A DNA stretch of 64,000 nucleotides, taken from Heliocidaris erythrogramma (Eukaryota > Echinodermata > Echinoidea > Camarodonta > Echinometridae). The stretch spans positions 10,770,244 through 10,834,243 of the forward strand of contig CM046861.1 in the NCBI GenBank assembly GCA_025617745.1. The letters are read 5' to 3'. The notes under the pieces are model-generated. The model was not told where the DNA came from. It saw nothing but the letters and a program-made list of their open reading frames with translations, and ran no database searches. A program made the position numbers and the translations under genes. The first letter of the stretch is position 1, and each line of letters starts with the position of its first letter. Shown here one piece after another: positions 54,004 to 64,000 of the stretch.

Positions 54004-55927
54004 GGGACTGTAGAGGTTCACCGGTTATTTGTGAATATCCCATTTATACACTCTATTAAATTGCTGATGCTTGGGAGTGTGTACACAGCTCTAGCTGTAG
54101 GCAAAGTTGTTCATACAGTAAGTACACATAAATTACTACCCCATGTGTTTAATTGCTTACAAACAGGTGAAGGTAGATTGTATAATTCTTATTGTTTCGT
54201 GTTTTGAGGTAATGTTTCCATTAGATGGTGGCAAGTTTTGATTATGTATTGTGTATCAGTACACTTATTTTGTTTTGTTTTTTCATTTATTCAAGGTATA
54301 GCCTCAAGTTCCCAGGCTAATTCACCATCCTGTAGGCATGTAATTATCTTCAGTTTATATATGCACAATGTGGTACAGTTGGCACATACAGTTCTGCTGT
54401 AATTGGACAGCCTGACTCTTTGCATGTGCATCTGATGGATTTTGAGCACCACCTAGTAGTGTTTTTTATGTTTGAGCTAGTTATGATTTAGTGTACAACT
54501 AACAGCAGTTTTGATATTTTTGCAAATGTCAGATATCTTTAAAAGTGGTCACATCATGTTGAGTACACATTGCTATAATTCTCACTCATTGATCGACTTG
54601 TTCTCTATCAAGCACAGTCAGACAGTTATTCTAATGTCAGACAGTGTAGGTTTGTGTGGTATTTTGGACAGCACCTGCAATTTCCTTTGCTCAGGCACCA
54701 GGACGTTTCATTTTTGTAGATGTTATGGTTTGTGAGTGTCGTATACTGTGGTTTAAGCCAAATAGTGTGTTATTTTTTTGTGCAGGCTCATTATTGGACA
54801 TTGCACAAGTAAGGCATTTCATAGTTTTGTATTTTACAGTTGCTTGTTTGGCAGCAGTCGCAATGTACATACTTGAATGTGTATTCATGGGTCTGTTTGA
54901 ATACAGACGTTTTTTGTGTCAAAAATTTTTCAAAATCTTATGACTCTTTTGATATGAACAGCATTTTAGTAAATACTCGTATAACCCAATATACTTTGTG
55001 TCACGTCATGCGCAACATATACCTGTAGTTACAATGTGGTACGAAAATGATATTTTTAATATTTGGTGTGAAGCATTAGCACTCCCTATGTTTGATGATG
55101 CTATTAGACTGCATTCCATATGTTTGGTGATATGCTATTAGGCATGTAGTCCATCATATATGTTACTATACACTATTATGTTTTGTGCTATATGGGCTGT
55201 GTGGTTAAGTTATGTGCCCATTGCATAAACACGTCTCAATATATAATCGTAATTCGTTTATACATATGTACTAAATGTAACATTTTATACTGGAGGTTCA
55301 ATTTTTAGATACCCTATATTTGGATTCAGTATGATGTATTATCCATGTCCATGTTGTATTTTAGCTGAAGCCCTGTCCTTAATATGTTTCGGGCAACTAT
55401 GTTTTTGTATAACGTTTGTGTGGTTTTAGAGTATTGTTATTTTGCTCTATTACATTTTGTGCATGTATGGCCTCTGTGACGATGATTCATACCTTTTGTT
55501 AATTCCTTGTTTAAGACAGTGTTTATGGATGTATTTAAGGTTTTGTTTCTTTTCACCTGCACATTTGATAGAGAGAGGGAAGAAGAAATAACATGTTCTT
55601 TTCAGTTGATACGGTTAGGGAGTTATTGCATGGTATGATATAGGCAAGCAGATGATTTTCAAGGATTTGTTTTGTATAAATATATCACAAGGATAAAGGT
55701 TATATTGTGAACACAAGTATCATTAGGTACTGTTTGTTAACTCATATAGATTAAGTTTGGGTTGGAAATTTATATTTCAGACAATGATTTATGTGCTAAA
55801 ATATTGTCATAACATTAACCCAATGTGATGTGTTACGTAGTATGAAAATCCTGCAAATCCTCGATATTGAAGTGTTTAGCTGGCAGGTGTATATCCCTGA
55901 ATTTATATCGTATGGTCAGGGTTTTAA
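54004..55927 (+). other. Long non-coding 3' part of the LTR-type element
   Basis: 1.9 kb of T-rich sequence with only short frames. A purine stretch at 55571-55590 (GAGAGAGGGAAGAAGAAATAA) may be a second tract. Nothing else recognised. Confidence 0.45.
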
Positions 55928-55949
55928 GTGAAAAGAGAAAGAGAAGAAG
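55928..55949 (+). promoter_or_regulatory. Putative polypurine tract
   Basis: GTGAAAAGAGAAAGAGAAGA then AG, placed directly before the 3' terminal repeat, as required for plus-strand priming. Confidence 0.6.
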
Positions 55950-55951
55950 TC

Positions 55952-56081
55952 ACGCCATGATATGGTTATTGTGATTATAAAGAGGTGGCATTTGGCTTGC
56001 CATACATTGACCCATATGTGTATGATTATACCATGTACCAATGACTCGGTCACGGTAATAAACTTCACTCAACACTTCACT
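55952..56081 (+). repeat. 3' terminal direct repeat (putative short LTR)
   Basis: Matches the 5' copy with three extra 4-7-bp pieces (for example GACCCAT). It passes directly into LINE coding sequence (FTPAEFWNIV). Confidence 0.55.
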
Positions 56082-57480
56082 CCTGCTGAATTCTGGAATA
56101 TTGTTAATAAATTGAAGGGGAAACAAAGGAAGGATGTTAGTTCGGAAATAGACCCGAACACTTGGTATAGCTATTTTAAAAAATGAATGAATAGTAAAGG
56201 ATGGAATATTAAATGAAATTATCCTGATTTCTTGCCGATTAGATGTTAATACTTATGCACAAATATTTAATTTGTTATTCAAAACTGTGTTTACCCCAAT
56301 GGATGGAGGGGAAATTATTTCAAACCCATATTTAAAGGAGGGACTTATGATGACCCGTCGAATTTCCGGGCTATCGCTCTCTCAAGTTGCTTGGGTATAT
56401 TATTTGCTAGAATTCTATATACCAGACTCATTGATTATCTGGACGTAAACGACATTATACACTCGGAGAAAATTGGGTTCCGTAAGGGAAGTCGCACAAG
56501 CGATGATATTTTTACTCTCAAAACAATAATAGACCAAACTTTTGTGAAGTAAATATGTATGTTTCGTTGATCTACAAAATGCTTGTGACTCCGTAAATAG
56601 AAAAGTACTTTTACATAAACTTGAAAAATGCATTGATTACGGACCCTTCTGAAATATGATTAGAGATATGTATAGTGATGTTAAGTTTTCAATAAAGCTG
56701 GAACGAGGGGGCACCCCAGCATTTTCCCCTTCCGGTGGGGTCAAACAGGGCTGTGCACTGAGCCCTAACTTTTTTCTCTATATCTTAATGATTTAGTAAA
56801 TGTTTTCGATGAAGACTGCCATCCACCAATGCTTGGCGAGAAGAAATTATCTTGTTTACTCTACGCGAACGACCTTGTATTGATATCCGAATCTTCAGAT
56901 GGTCTTCAAACGTCCTTAAATAAAATTGATAAGTTTTGTAATTGGAATCTACAAGTGAATATCAAAAAGACAAATGTCATGAATTTTAATAAAATGGGTA
57001 GATTGGTTCATAAAGATAATTTATTTATAATAAACCTATTATGATAGCTAAAGAATACAGATATTTGGGGTTGATATTTAAACCTTCAGGCAGTTTTTCT
57101 CGCGCGGTAATTAACTTAATGACCAAAGCAAAAAAAAAAGAATGTTTTCTCTGAGAAGCACCCTAACCAGTGATCGTTTATCGGTAATACCCCCATTTAA
57201 AGTTATTCGATAGTTGTATCAATCCAATTGCGTTATACTGCTCTGAAGTTTGGATAATGGATAAACTAAAGATAAAAAAGGGGAATTTAGAGAACAGATA
57301 TAATTCAGTCACACCTGAGAAAATGCATGTAAAATATTTGAAGAATATGCTTGAACTCAACATAGGAGCTGTTAACAGTGCAGTTTTAGCGGAGCTAGGA
57401 CGATACCCATTGCCCATAGCCAGTTTTAATTGATGATTGGTTTTTGGTTACATGTTATAAATTCAAATGCCAACATCTAA
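56082..57480 (+). pseudogene. LINE reverse transcriptase, 3' half of split LINE
   Basis: FTPAEFWNIVNKLKGKQRKD, then DPSNFRAIALSSCLGILFAR, KIGFRKGSRTSDDIFTLKTI, GGVKQGCALSPN and KLSCLLYANDLVLISESSD, where the catalytic YADD reads YAND. Then VKEYRYLGL-type IFKPSGSFSRAV and IALYCSEVW-like pieces. Multiple stops and shifts. The clade differs from the FADD LINE at 39-41 kb. It ends where another LINE inserted (about 57487). Confidence 0.8.
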
Positions 57481-57486
57481 TTAATA

Positions 57487-59815
57487 TTTATTTATTTATT
57501 TATTTCTGATATTTATACAGGGTGGCTCATATCACCAATTTGGTGGTCTTCCATGAGGCCCTGTTTGGTAACAATAAAACAAATAACATCAACAATAATC
57601 AATATATATAAATACAAAAGCATAAATACGTATAATACACATTAATCGGTATCCTCATTAGTTAAGTAATCATTCAGTAATATTCATTGACTATTTACAA
57701 GAATTTTCGAATCGAATTTTAAATTAAAGATTATTAGCATTGTAAACTGTGAAATAATCAAATTAAAATATGGATGATAACCACACATCAAAATGAGGGG
57801 GAAATAATTAATTAACAACACATATACCAAAGAAGTTTCTATGCATAATTTCTCCATATAGTTCACAGCTTACATCTCCTCTGCAGATAACAGAGCTTTT
57901 AGAGTGTATTTGAAACTGTTTAAAGTAGGCAACATTTTGATAGAAGTTTCAAGTTGGTTCCATACTGCAATTCCAGATATTAGGGGACTATGTTTGTATG
58001 TGTCCGTCCTAAATTTAGGTACACGTAATGTATCTCTTACAGCATGTCTTGTGCTGTGATCATGTAGAGAGCTGATATGTTGTAAATCTTTTTTTAAGTA
58101 TTCTGGTGCCACGCCATGCATTGCTTTATACATCATCACTGCACGTCCAAACTGGAAACGTGTCTGAATAGGCATCCAACCTAACCGACTAAACATATCT
58201 TTTGAGGATACATCGAATCCTTCTCCCAACACTATACGGGCAGCCCGTTTTTGAACCTTTTGTAGTTTAATAGTTTGTCTTTGAAATCTTTCGGACCAAA
58301 CAGAGGAACAATAATCAAAATGAGGAAGGACGATAGAAGTTTCAGAGACCTGGTTGGAACATAACTTTTTGCTCGCTTAATTACACTAATATTTTTTGAG
58401 CAGTCTTAGTAACTTTTTCCACATGTTCCGTCCATCGCAACTCCTCATCGATCATGACACCTAGACACTTGGCAACTTTAACTCTTTTCAGACAACTGCA
58501 GTTTAGTGTGACAGAAAAATCCTTTACACTATTAAGAATTGATCGTGGTCCAATAAGCATCACATTTGTCTTATCGGCATTAAGAACTAGACGGTTTTTT
58601 GTTACCCACGAAAAAGCATTTTCTAAACCTTTTGTTATCTTTCGCTCTACTTCTGCAACACTTCTTCCGTTAACTGTTAGAGTGGTGTCGTCGGCATACA
58701 TATCAACAATACCATCAATACATTTTGGTAAGCTATTAATGTAGATAAAAAAAAAAAGTGGCCCAAGAATTGAACCTTGTGGGACACCCATCACAATTTT
58801 TGAGGAACTTGAAGTGGTCCCTTTAAAACAAACCGTCTGTTCTCGGTTAGACAGATATGATACAAACCACTGAACACTCCTATCAGAACAGCCAATGGCT
58901 TTCAGTTTATGTAACAGAATATCGTGATCAACAGTGTCAAATGCTTTCCTCAAATCAATGAAAGCAACACCTGTTAATTCATTGTTATCAAAATTCAATG
59001 ACCACTGGTTAACTAATTTCATAAGAGCTGTTGCAGTAGAGTGAAGGGGACGAAAACCTGATTGGTTAGCACACAATATTTCATATTTGTCGAGAAAATC
59101 ATATAGTTGGAAATGCACAGCTTTTTCTAGAATCTTGTTTACTACGGATAATATCGATATTGGTCTGTAATTACTGGGAGTGGACATATCACCAGCCTTG
59201 TAAATTGGAATAACTCTTGCTTTTTTCAAGATTTTAGGCACTTCTCCTGTTGCAATTGACTTATTGATAAGGCACGTTAAAGAGTCAACAATGACATATT
59301 TCGCCATTTTCAAAAGACGGCAACTTATTCCATCATCACCTGTTGCTTTATCGTCACTCATGTTTTCAGTTTTTTTAAAAACAAATGCGTTCGTGACTTG
59401 CTGTAGCTCAAACTTTTCTTCAGTATTAGCTAGCTCATTTTCTTCTAGAATGATTTCAGCGTGTTTTGGGATATCACGCGTAATATTATGAGCACAAGTA
59501 ACAAAATATTCATTAAATGTTTGAGCAATACCTTTGTCATCAGTACTTTTGGTCCCATTCACGTCTAGGCTGCTGGGTAAGACATGATGGATGAATGTGC
59601 TTGATACTCTGCCACATTTTTTTGCTATTCCCTTTACTCATATCTATCTGAGAACTGTGATAATTTCTTTTTTCTTTTTTAGAAGATAATTCACTTTGTT
59701 CTTCAGTTCTTTGTACCTAGCCCATGATGTGTCACCACCTTTCTTAAGCGCCACATCATGGGCATGATCTCTTTCACGCATTGTTTCAATTATATCGTCA
59801 TTAATCCAACCTCAG
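57487..59815 (-). pseudogene. LINE (CR1/L2-like) linker plus reverse transcriptase, frameshifted
   Basis: Minus strand. The linker is WINDDIIETMRERDHAHDV, then SWARYKELKNKVNYLL near 59690-59808. After frame changes a 393-codon frame (59562-58381) carries FNEYF, KATGDDGISCRLLK, ARVIPIYKAGDMSTPSNYRP, SGFRPLHSTATALMKLV, VAFIDLRKAFDTVDHDILL, GVPQGSILGPLFFFIYINSL and VDMYADDTTL (YADD intact). A further shift near 58380-58232 precedes a 120-codon C-terminal block (LGWMPIQTRFQFG; GIAVWNQLETSIKML). The 3' end is an (AAAT)n tail at 57483-57503. The endonuclease is missing. The RT core itself is uninterrupted. Confidence 0.88.
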
Positions 59816-59834
59816 ACATTACTACCCCTTTTGA

Positions 59835-60165
59835 AGCCTATGCCTTTGTTTTTCGTCTGATTAGTGCACATTTTCCGTTCTTATAGTACAATTTTCCCTT
59901 CTTATAGGTGCCCTTTTCACCTTTGATAAGTGACCCTTTTTCTTCGTATGACTGCCCCTTCTTCTTTATAATAAGTGCCTTGTTTTCCCTGTTTTTCTCT
60001 GATTGGTGCCCATTTTCCGTTCTACTAGTGCAATTTTTCCTTATGATAAGTGCCCTTTTCACCTCTGATAAATGCCCCTTTTTAAGTGCCCCTTTTACTT
60101 CTGATTAGTGCCCCCTTTTTTTTCTAATAGTATTATTTTCCCTTTTGATAAGTGTCCTACCTATA
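59835..60165. repeat. Degenerate minisatellite
   Basis: Repeats of GATAAGTGCCCTTTT-type units, about 22-28 bp, with interruptions. The Lys-rich minus-strand frame is an artefact. It directly adjoins the 5' edge of the LINE. Confidence 0.8.
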
Positions 60166-60789
60166 TATCTATATATGTTTAATATATAGTACCTATATAC
60201 TCCGATGTCGCTTACAAACTGTGCCATAAAGTCCACAAAAGAGCCATATACCTAGCTCGAAATAATCAGAGAGGCTTCATAATAATAGATTCCCCTACTG
60301 ATATCAGCACAATGAGAGGCAATAGTAGAAAAAGAAATAGTAGTGCCCCTAAATCATAACAGGAAGGAGGACAATTTTTTCTAATGCTCGCTCGCTCGCA
60401 ATTACCATTGCCTTCTTATCATATTACGAAAATCGCTGCTATTCAAAATATCTTCAATATTTTGTTCGCTCGCTTCACTCGCTCGCAAATGAATAATCAG
60501 ACAATTACACTCAACTGCAAAGTAGTTTATATCTAGAACCATGTTAAGACATAAACAATAATGTGTCGAAAATGATCCTCGATAGTGTATTTATCAGAAT
60601 ATAGCTGTACACTAATGTCTCAAAGTGGCATTTCCACCTTATTTTCACCTTTTGTACGTGCCCCCTTTCCCCCCCCCCAAAAAAAGTGCCCCTTTTTGTT
60701 GGTGTGCCCCCCCCCCCCCCCACTTTGAAAGACGCTCCGCTGCCCCTGCTCATGACCAGAACGCAACTTTATCTTTAATACAAAAATTC
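60166..60789. other. Gene-free stretch
   Basis: GCTCGCTCGC and TTCGCTCGC words (60387-60490), a poly-C run and AAGTGCCCC words at 60655-60720. No gene. Confidence 0.4.
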
Positions 60790-61822
60790 CATATAAATAT
60801 GTGTTCTGATTTCAGAACAATCAATCTCAAGAAAAGTATTTACACCGTTTAGACCACTTTGGTCATTTTGGCCACTTTGACGCCATTTAAGCATTAGCGT
60901 CATTTCTGTGACACGCTCGAATTAATGAGCAGCAAGGATTTCAATGGGATTTAATTCAATCAGAATTTATTTTGGGGAAAATTTGATAACCTTATCCCAG
61001 GTCAAATTTTGAGCTGAATTAAAAACTTTTAGTATTATTGACCTCACACACGACGATCTGGTCATTTGAAAGAAGTGACTACTTGTATTATTTTTTAAAT
61101 TTCTTTCTTTCTTTTTGAGGGCGGGGAAGGAGGTGGGTCGGGTCCGATGTTACATCAGGATCAGTTGATGTTTGGGTTTTGACTCAGAAATTCTGTCCTC
61201 ATCATAATTTCAGCTAGGATTTAGTCTAATCGGAATCTTTGTTTGAACACACATATGCTTTGGGTATCAAAACCCATCCACATTATAAAGTGATTCTGAC
61301 TGAATTTTATGTCATATCTAAATCATCGAATTGATACAATGATATTGGTCATTTGGGTCCAAAAAGTGACCAATATTTCCGAAATGACGAGAGTAGGGTC
61401 AATTATACTCATATTTTGTGGAATTATCGAAAAGGTTTACCCAGGTTGAGCATATCACACGTTCCCCATCGCATTTTCATCGATCTGATATTATACTCTC
61501 CCCAAAGGATACAAGTGGTCATTTTTGGTCAAACAGTGACCGAAATGACCATAACATCATGAGTGCGGTCAATAAGAGTGAAATTTTTGGAATCAGCACA
61601 AAACCTTTCATAGGTTAAGTAATTCCTACATTCCCCGTCGCATTTTCTGATTGAATTAAATTCCAAACAAATTCCTAACCTGCTAACTGCTCCCTAAAAT
61701 TCGAGCTTGTCACAGAAATGACGCTAATGGTCAAATGGGGTCAAAGTTGCCAAAATTATCAAAATGGCGTAAATTCTTTTCTTGAGATTTATGGTTCGGA
61801 AATCAGAACACATATTTAGATG
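60790..61822. repeat. Inverted repeat, arms of about 145 bp
   Basis: The left arm (60790-60936) has ATGTGTTCTGATTTC, TCTCAAGAAAAG, TTAGCGTCATTTCTGTGACA and GCTCGAATT. The right arm (61679-61822) is its diverged reverse complement. A third, weaker relative lies at 63805-64000. The spacer of about 740 bp repeats GACC/GGTC-rich phrases (GGTCATTT, GTGACC). No ORF. Confidence 0.75.
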
Positions 61823-62017
61823 TAATTTGGGTATTAAACCCATTTAGCAAAATATTCATGTCCGCTTGGACCATCCACAAATTACTTATATAAATAGTCA
61901 ATTTGGCCAAAAGGTAACCAAAATGTCCAAATCGTCATTAAGGAGGTCAATAAGACTAACATTTTTTAAATCAGCACAAAAGTTTACCTAGGTTAAGCAT
62001 TACAAACATTTGCCATC
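61823..62017. other. Related GTC/GACC-rich repeat sequence
   Basis: Continues the phrases seen in the inverted-repeat spacer (GGCCAAAAGGTAACC, AATCAGCACAAAAG) up to the next insertion. Confidence 0.4.
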
Positions 62018-63796
62018 AAGACTGGCGTAGACAGGGAGGGGGCATCGCGAGAGCGAAAAAGCGGGGTAAGTGAGAGAAAAGGCCTAAAAGGCACTATAAG
62101 CCATTATCTGCCTCTCAAAATTTGCTAAAACGTCAAAGTTTTCGCGCTTCGCGCGGGAAGGGGGGAACTCTCCTCTCCCTGCACCCACCCTGTTATCATG
62201 GGTGTCGATCCCGGGGGGATATATATTTTTTTAAAAATTGTTGAGGTGGTGGATGGCCTGTATTATCACCCCAAATATTTTTCGATAAAATGAATAAGAA
62301 TTATGATACATTAACTTAAAACTAATAATCATCCAAACGCATGATGTTTGATCTTGAAATACCATCACATTCTTTATTGATTAGAAGTAAGGAAATAAGA
62401 AATGCCATAATTTCAATGAGAAAATATCGCAGAAAATTCGTTCGCTCGCATTGTTATCCTCAATTAAGGGGTTCCGTCCATTGGCGTTGATCCGTGCATT
62501 CCCTCTTTTCGTTAAAAACCATTTTTGGATGCTCTAAAATGCAAGTTTTATAGACAGATTTTTGAAAAATTCCCTGATGTAGAAGGGGCATATCCCCTCC
62601 CATCCCCGCTCGGTCTCTTCGCTCAGTGGTGTATCTAGGGGAGCAGGGGGAACGTGCCCCGGGCAGCACTTGGAGGGGGTGTACAGAAAGGAGAGAAAGA
62701 AAAATAGGGGAAAATGAAGAAAAATCATAATCTTTACGGATAACGAGCCCCCAAATCCGCAGGGTAAATGCACTAGAAATCTAGTTTTTGAAAGTTTGAA
62801 ATTTTCCAAAGCTCGGTCGCTTTGCTCCCTCGCATAATTATTTTCTTTCAGGATCTCGTAATGTCGCTCCCCCAGTATATAGTTCTTAAATAGCTTAAAG
62901 TGTTCAAAAAGTTTGAAAAATAAAGATGTAATCGCTATATCATCTAAGATTCATACGACTCCTGCTAAATATTTTTAGACAGAAATCTCAACTTCAGCTC
63001 GCCTTGCTGAATTTCTCGACTCTTTCTCAAGCCTGTAGGATTTTCGTTAGTTCTGCTCCCGATTGTAGAAGTGAGTGAATAGAAAACTGTTTATCAATGT
63101 ATAAAATTCCAGCTTCTCTACCGCTCAACTGCGGTGGGCAAATGCAAAATTTTAGGGTTAAAAATTATTATAGGGGGAAAAATTTATTATAGGGTGAAAA
63201 ATTTGCCGCTTGGTCGCTTTGCTCCCTCGCTTGTACAATAACGTAGATAAGTATGGGCACTCGGGGGGGGCGCCTAAATTTGCCCCGGGCGCCATAATCC
63301 CTAGATACGCCACTGGCATCGCTCCCTCGCATGTGAATGTTGCGTCCAAATAATTTAAAAGCAGTCCGGGCGTCGAACTATTATCTTTCCGCCTAAAAAA
63401 ATTGTTTGCTACAAACCGTTATCTTTCTCTTAAATTTGCTAAAACGTCAGAGCTTTCGCGCTTCGCGCGGGAAGGGGGAAACTCCCCCTCCCTGCACTCA
63501 CCCCTGTTACATACAGTGCATTATTGCGTCCAAATAACTGAAAAGCAGCCAGGGCGTCGAACTAACTTTCCGCCTTAAAAAAGGGTGTTGCGAGCCGTTA
63601 TCTTTCTCTCAAATTTGCTGTAAAAACTCCCCCTCCCTGCACCAACCCGCTGGGGATCACGCTTTGCGTGCTCATCATCAATTTCGCACTCTTCGCGTGC
63701 CCCACAACCGCCCCCTAAAATGAAATCCTTTCTATGCGGTTGGATCCTGAACGTCTGCCCCCCCCCCCTATTGAAATATCCTGGATACGCCTGTGA
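62018..63796. mobile_element. DNA transposon-like element, copy 2, 5-bp target duplication CCATC
   Basis: Left end ACTGGCGTAGACAGGGAGGG; right end, reversed, TCACAGGCGTATCCAGG. CCATC is at 62013-62017 and 63797-63801. The internal order matches copy 1 (GCGCTTCGCGCGGGAAGGGG, GCTCGGTCGCTTTGCTCCCT, CTAGATACGCCACTGG) with fewer of the 175-bp units. A nested unit may run from CAGTGGTGTATCTAGGG (62623) to CCCTAGATACGCCACTG (63298-63314). No transposase. Confidence 0.8.
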
Positions 63797-63801
63797 CCAT
63801 C

Positions 63802-64000
63802 GCATTTCCAGCTCGAATTAAAGCCTGTCAAAGTCCCCTTTTGCAAACTAAAATTTGGACTTTGGACTATATGCAAATGGTCAATGGGGGTCAAAGTGCT
63901 CCATTTAACTGTGTAAATTCATTCAGTGAAATTGATTGTTCTGAAGCCAGCGCACATTTTTATATTGAATTGGGATGTCAAAACACAACCATCTATGGTT
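63802..64000. repeat. Third relative of the 60.8/61.7-kb inverted-repeat arm
   Basis: AGCTCGAATT, AAATGGTCAATGGGGGTCAA, GTGTAAATTCATTCAGTGAA and AGCGCACATTTTTATATTGA follow the order of the right arm. Truncated by the window edge. Confidence 0.5.

Larger units (their letters stand above)
50385..56081 (+). mobile_element. Defective LTR-type retroelement inserted in a LINE
   Basis: A direct repeat (50385-50502 and 55952-56081) bounds 5.4 kb. Both copies start ACGCCATGATATGGTTATTG and contain AATAAACTTCACTCAACACT. A primer-site-like TGGTGGCAGCG follows the first at 50538. A purine tract (AAAAGAGAAAGAGAAGAAG) precedes the second. A retroviral-type protease remnant is encoded inside, but no reverse transcriptase, RNase H or integrase is visible, so it is non-autonomous or deleted. 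The three small insertions in the 3' repeat suggest age. CTGA occurs at both flanks. LINE sequence lies on each side. Confidence 0.6.

Noticed and set aside
59838-60062. Lys-rich minus-strand ORF
   Set aside because: It repeats with the minisatellite unit and has no independent coding signal.

Overview
This window reads as nuclear DNA from a metazoan, most likely a marine invertebrate. An echinoderm such as a sea urchin is my best guess, from the TRIM-type genes and the mix of repeats, but no host single-copy marker proves it. It is AT-rich and microsatellite-rich, with spliced and intron-split coding pieces, several LINE clades, a Penelope-like element, an LTR-type element, a tRNA-derived SINE and many short inverted-repeat DNA transposons. 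There is no prokaryotic or viral gene organisation.

Host-type genes are few. One intact ORF at 3702-5564 (+) encodes a RING / two B-box / coiled-coil / propeller-like TRIM protein, with a plausible upstream promoter and non-coding 5' exons. A paralogue on the same strand at 42734-45418 is a pseudogene. It is split by a foldback element that itself carries a second element with two opposed tRNA-like sequences, and it also has two frameshifts.

On the minus strand between 17.9 and 12.9 kb, three exons splice in phase to give the C-terminal part of a retroviral-like (Ginger/GIN-type) integrase. They are followed by a frameshifted OTU-protease-like domain. A separate signal/TM-type first exon may lie at 19054-19334.

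Mobile DNA dominates the rest. 6.7-12 kb holds MITEs, a three-copy dispersed repeat, LINE scraps and a five-copy ~331-bp satellite. 19.8-21.9 kb is a foldback element with 9-bp target duplications and an internal unit carrying the first part of a RecQ-like helicase. 22.2-26 kb is a tandem duplication invaded by a 5-bp-TSD element (second copy at 62.0-63.8 kb) and by a 294-bp tRNA-bearing tandem repeat. 28.3-32.7 kb is a LINE split by a THAP-bearing insertion, then a 5'-truncated Penelope element between (TA)n tracts, then a SINE. 38.5-41.8 kb is a TIR element carrying a LINE. 49.5-57.5 kb is a LINE split by a defective LTR element that is itself hit by a MITE. 57.5-59.8 kb is another LINE.

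The most unusual signal is a set of about 60-200-bp modules embedded in (TG)n tracts at 0.85-1.34, 5.8 and 26.0-26.5 kb. They share a fixed framework (TTTATTCCGTC, ACAATAG, GAACAA) but each module class carries its own short tag, repeated in direct and inverted orientation. I know of no described element with this grammar.
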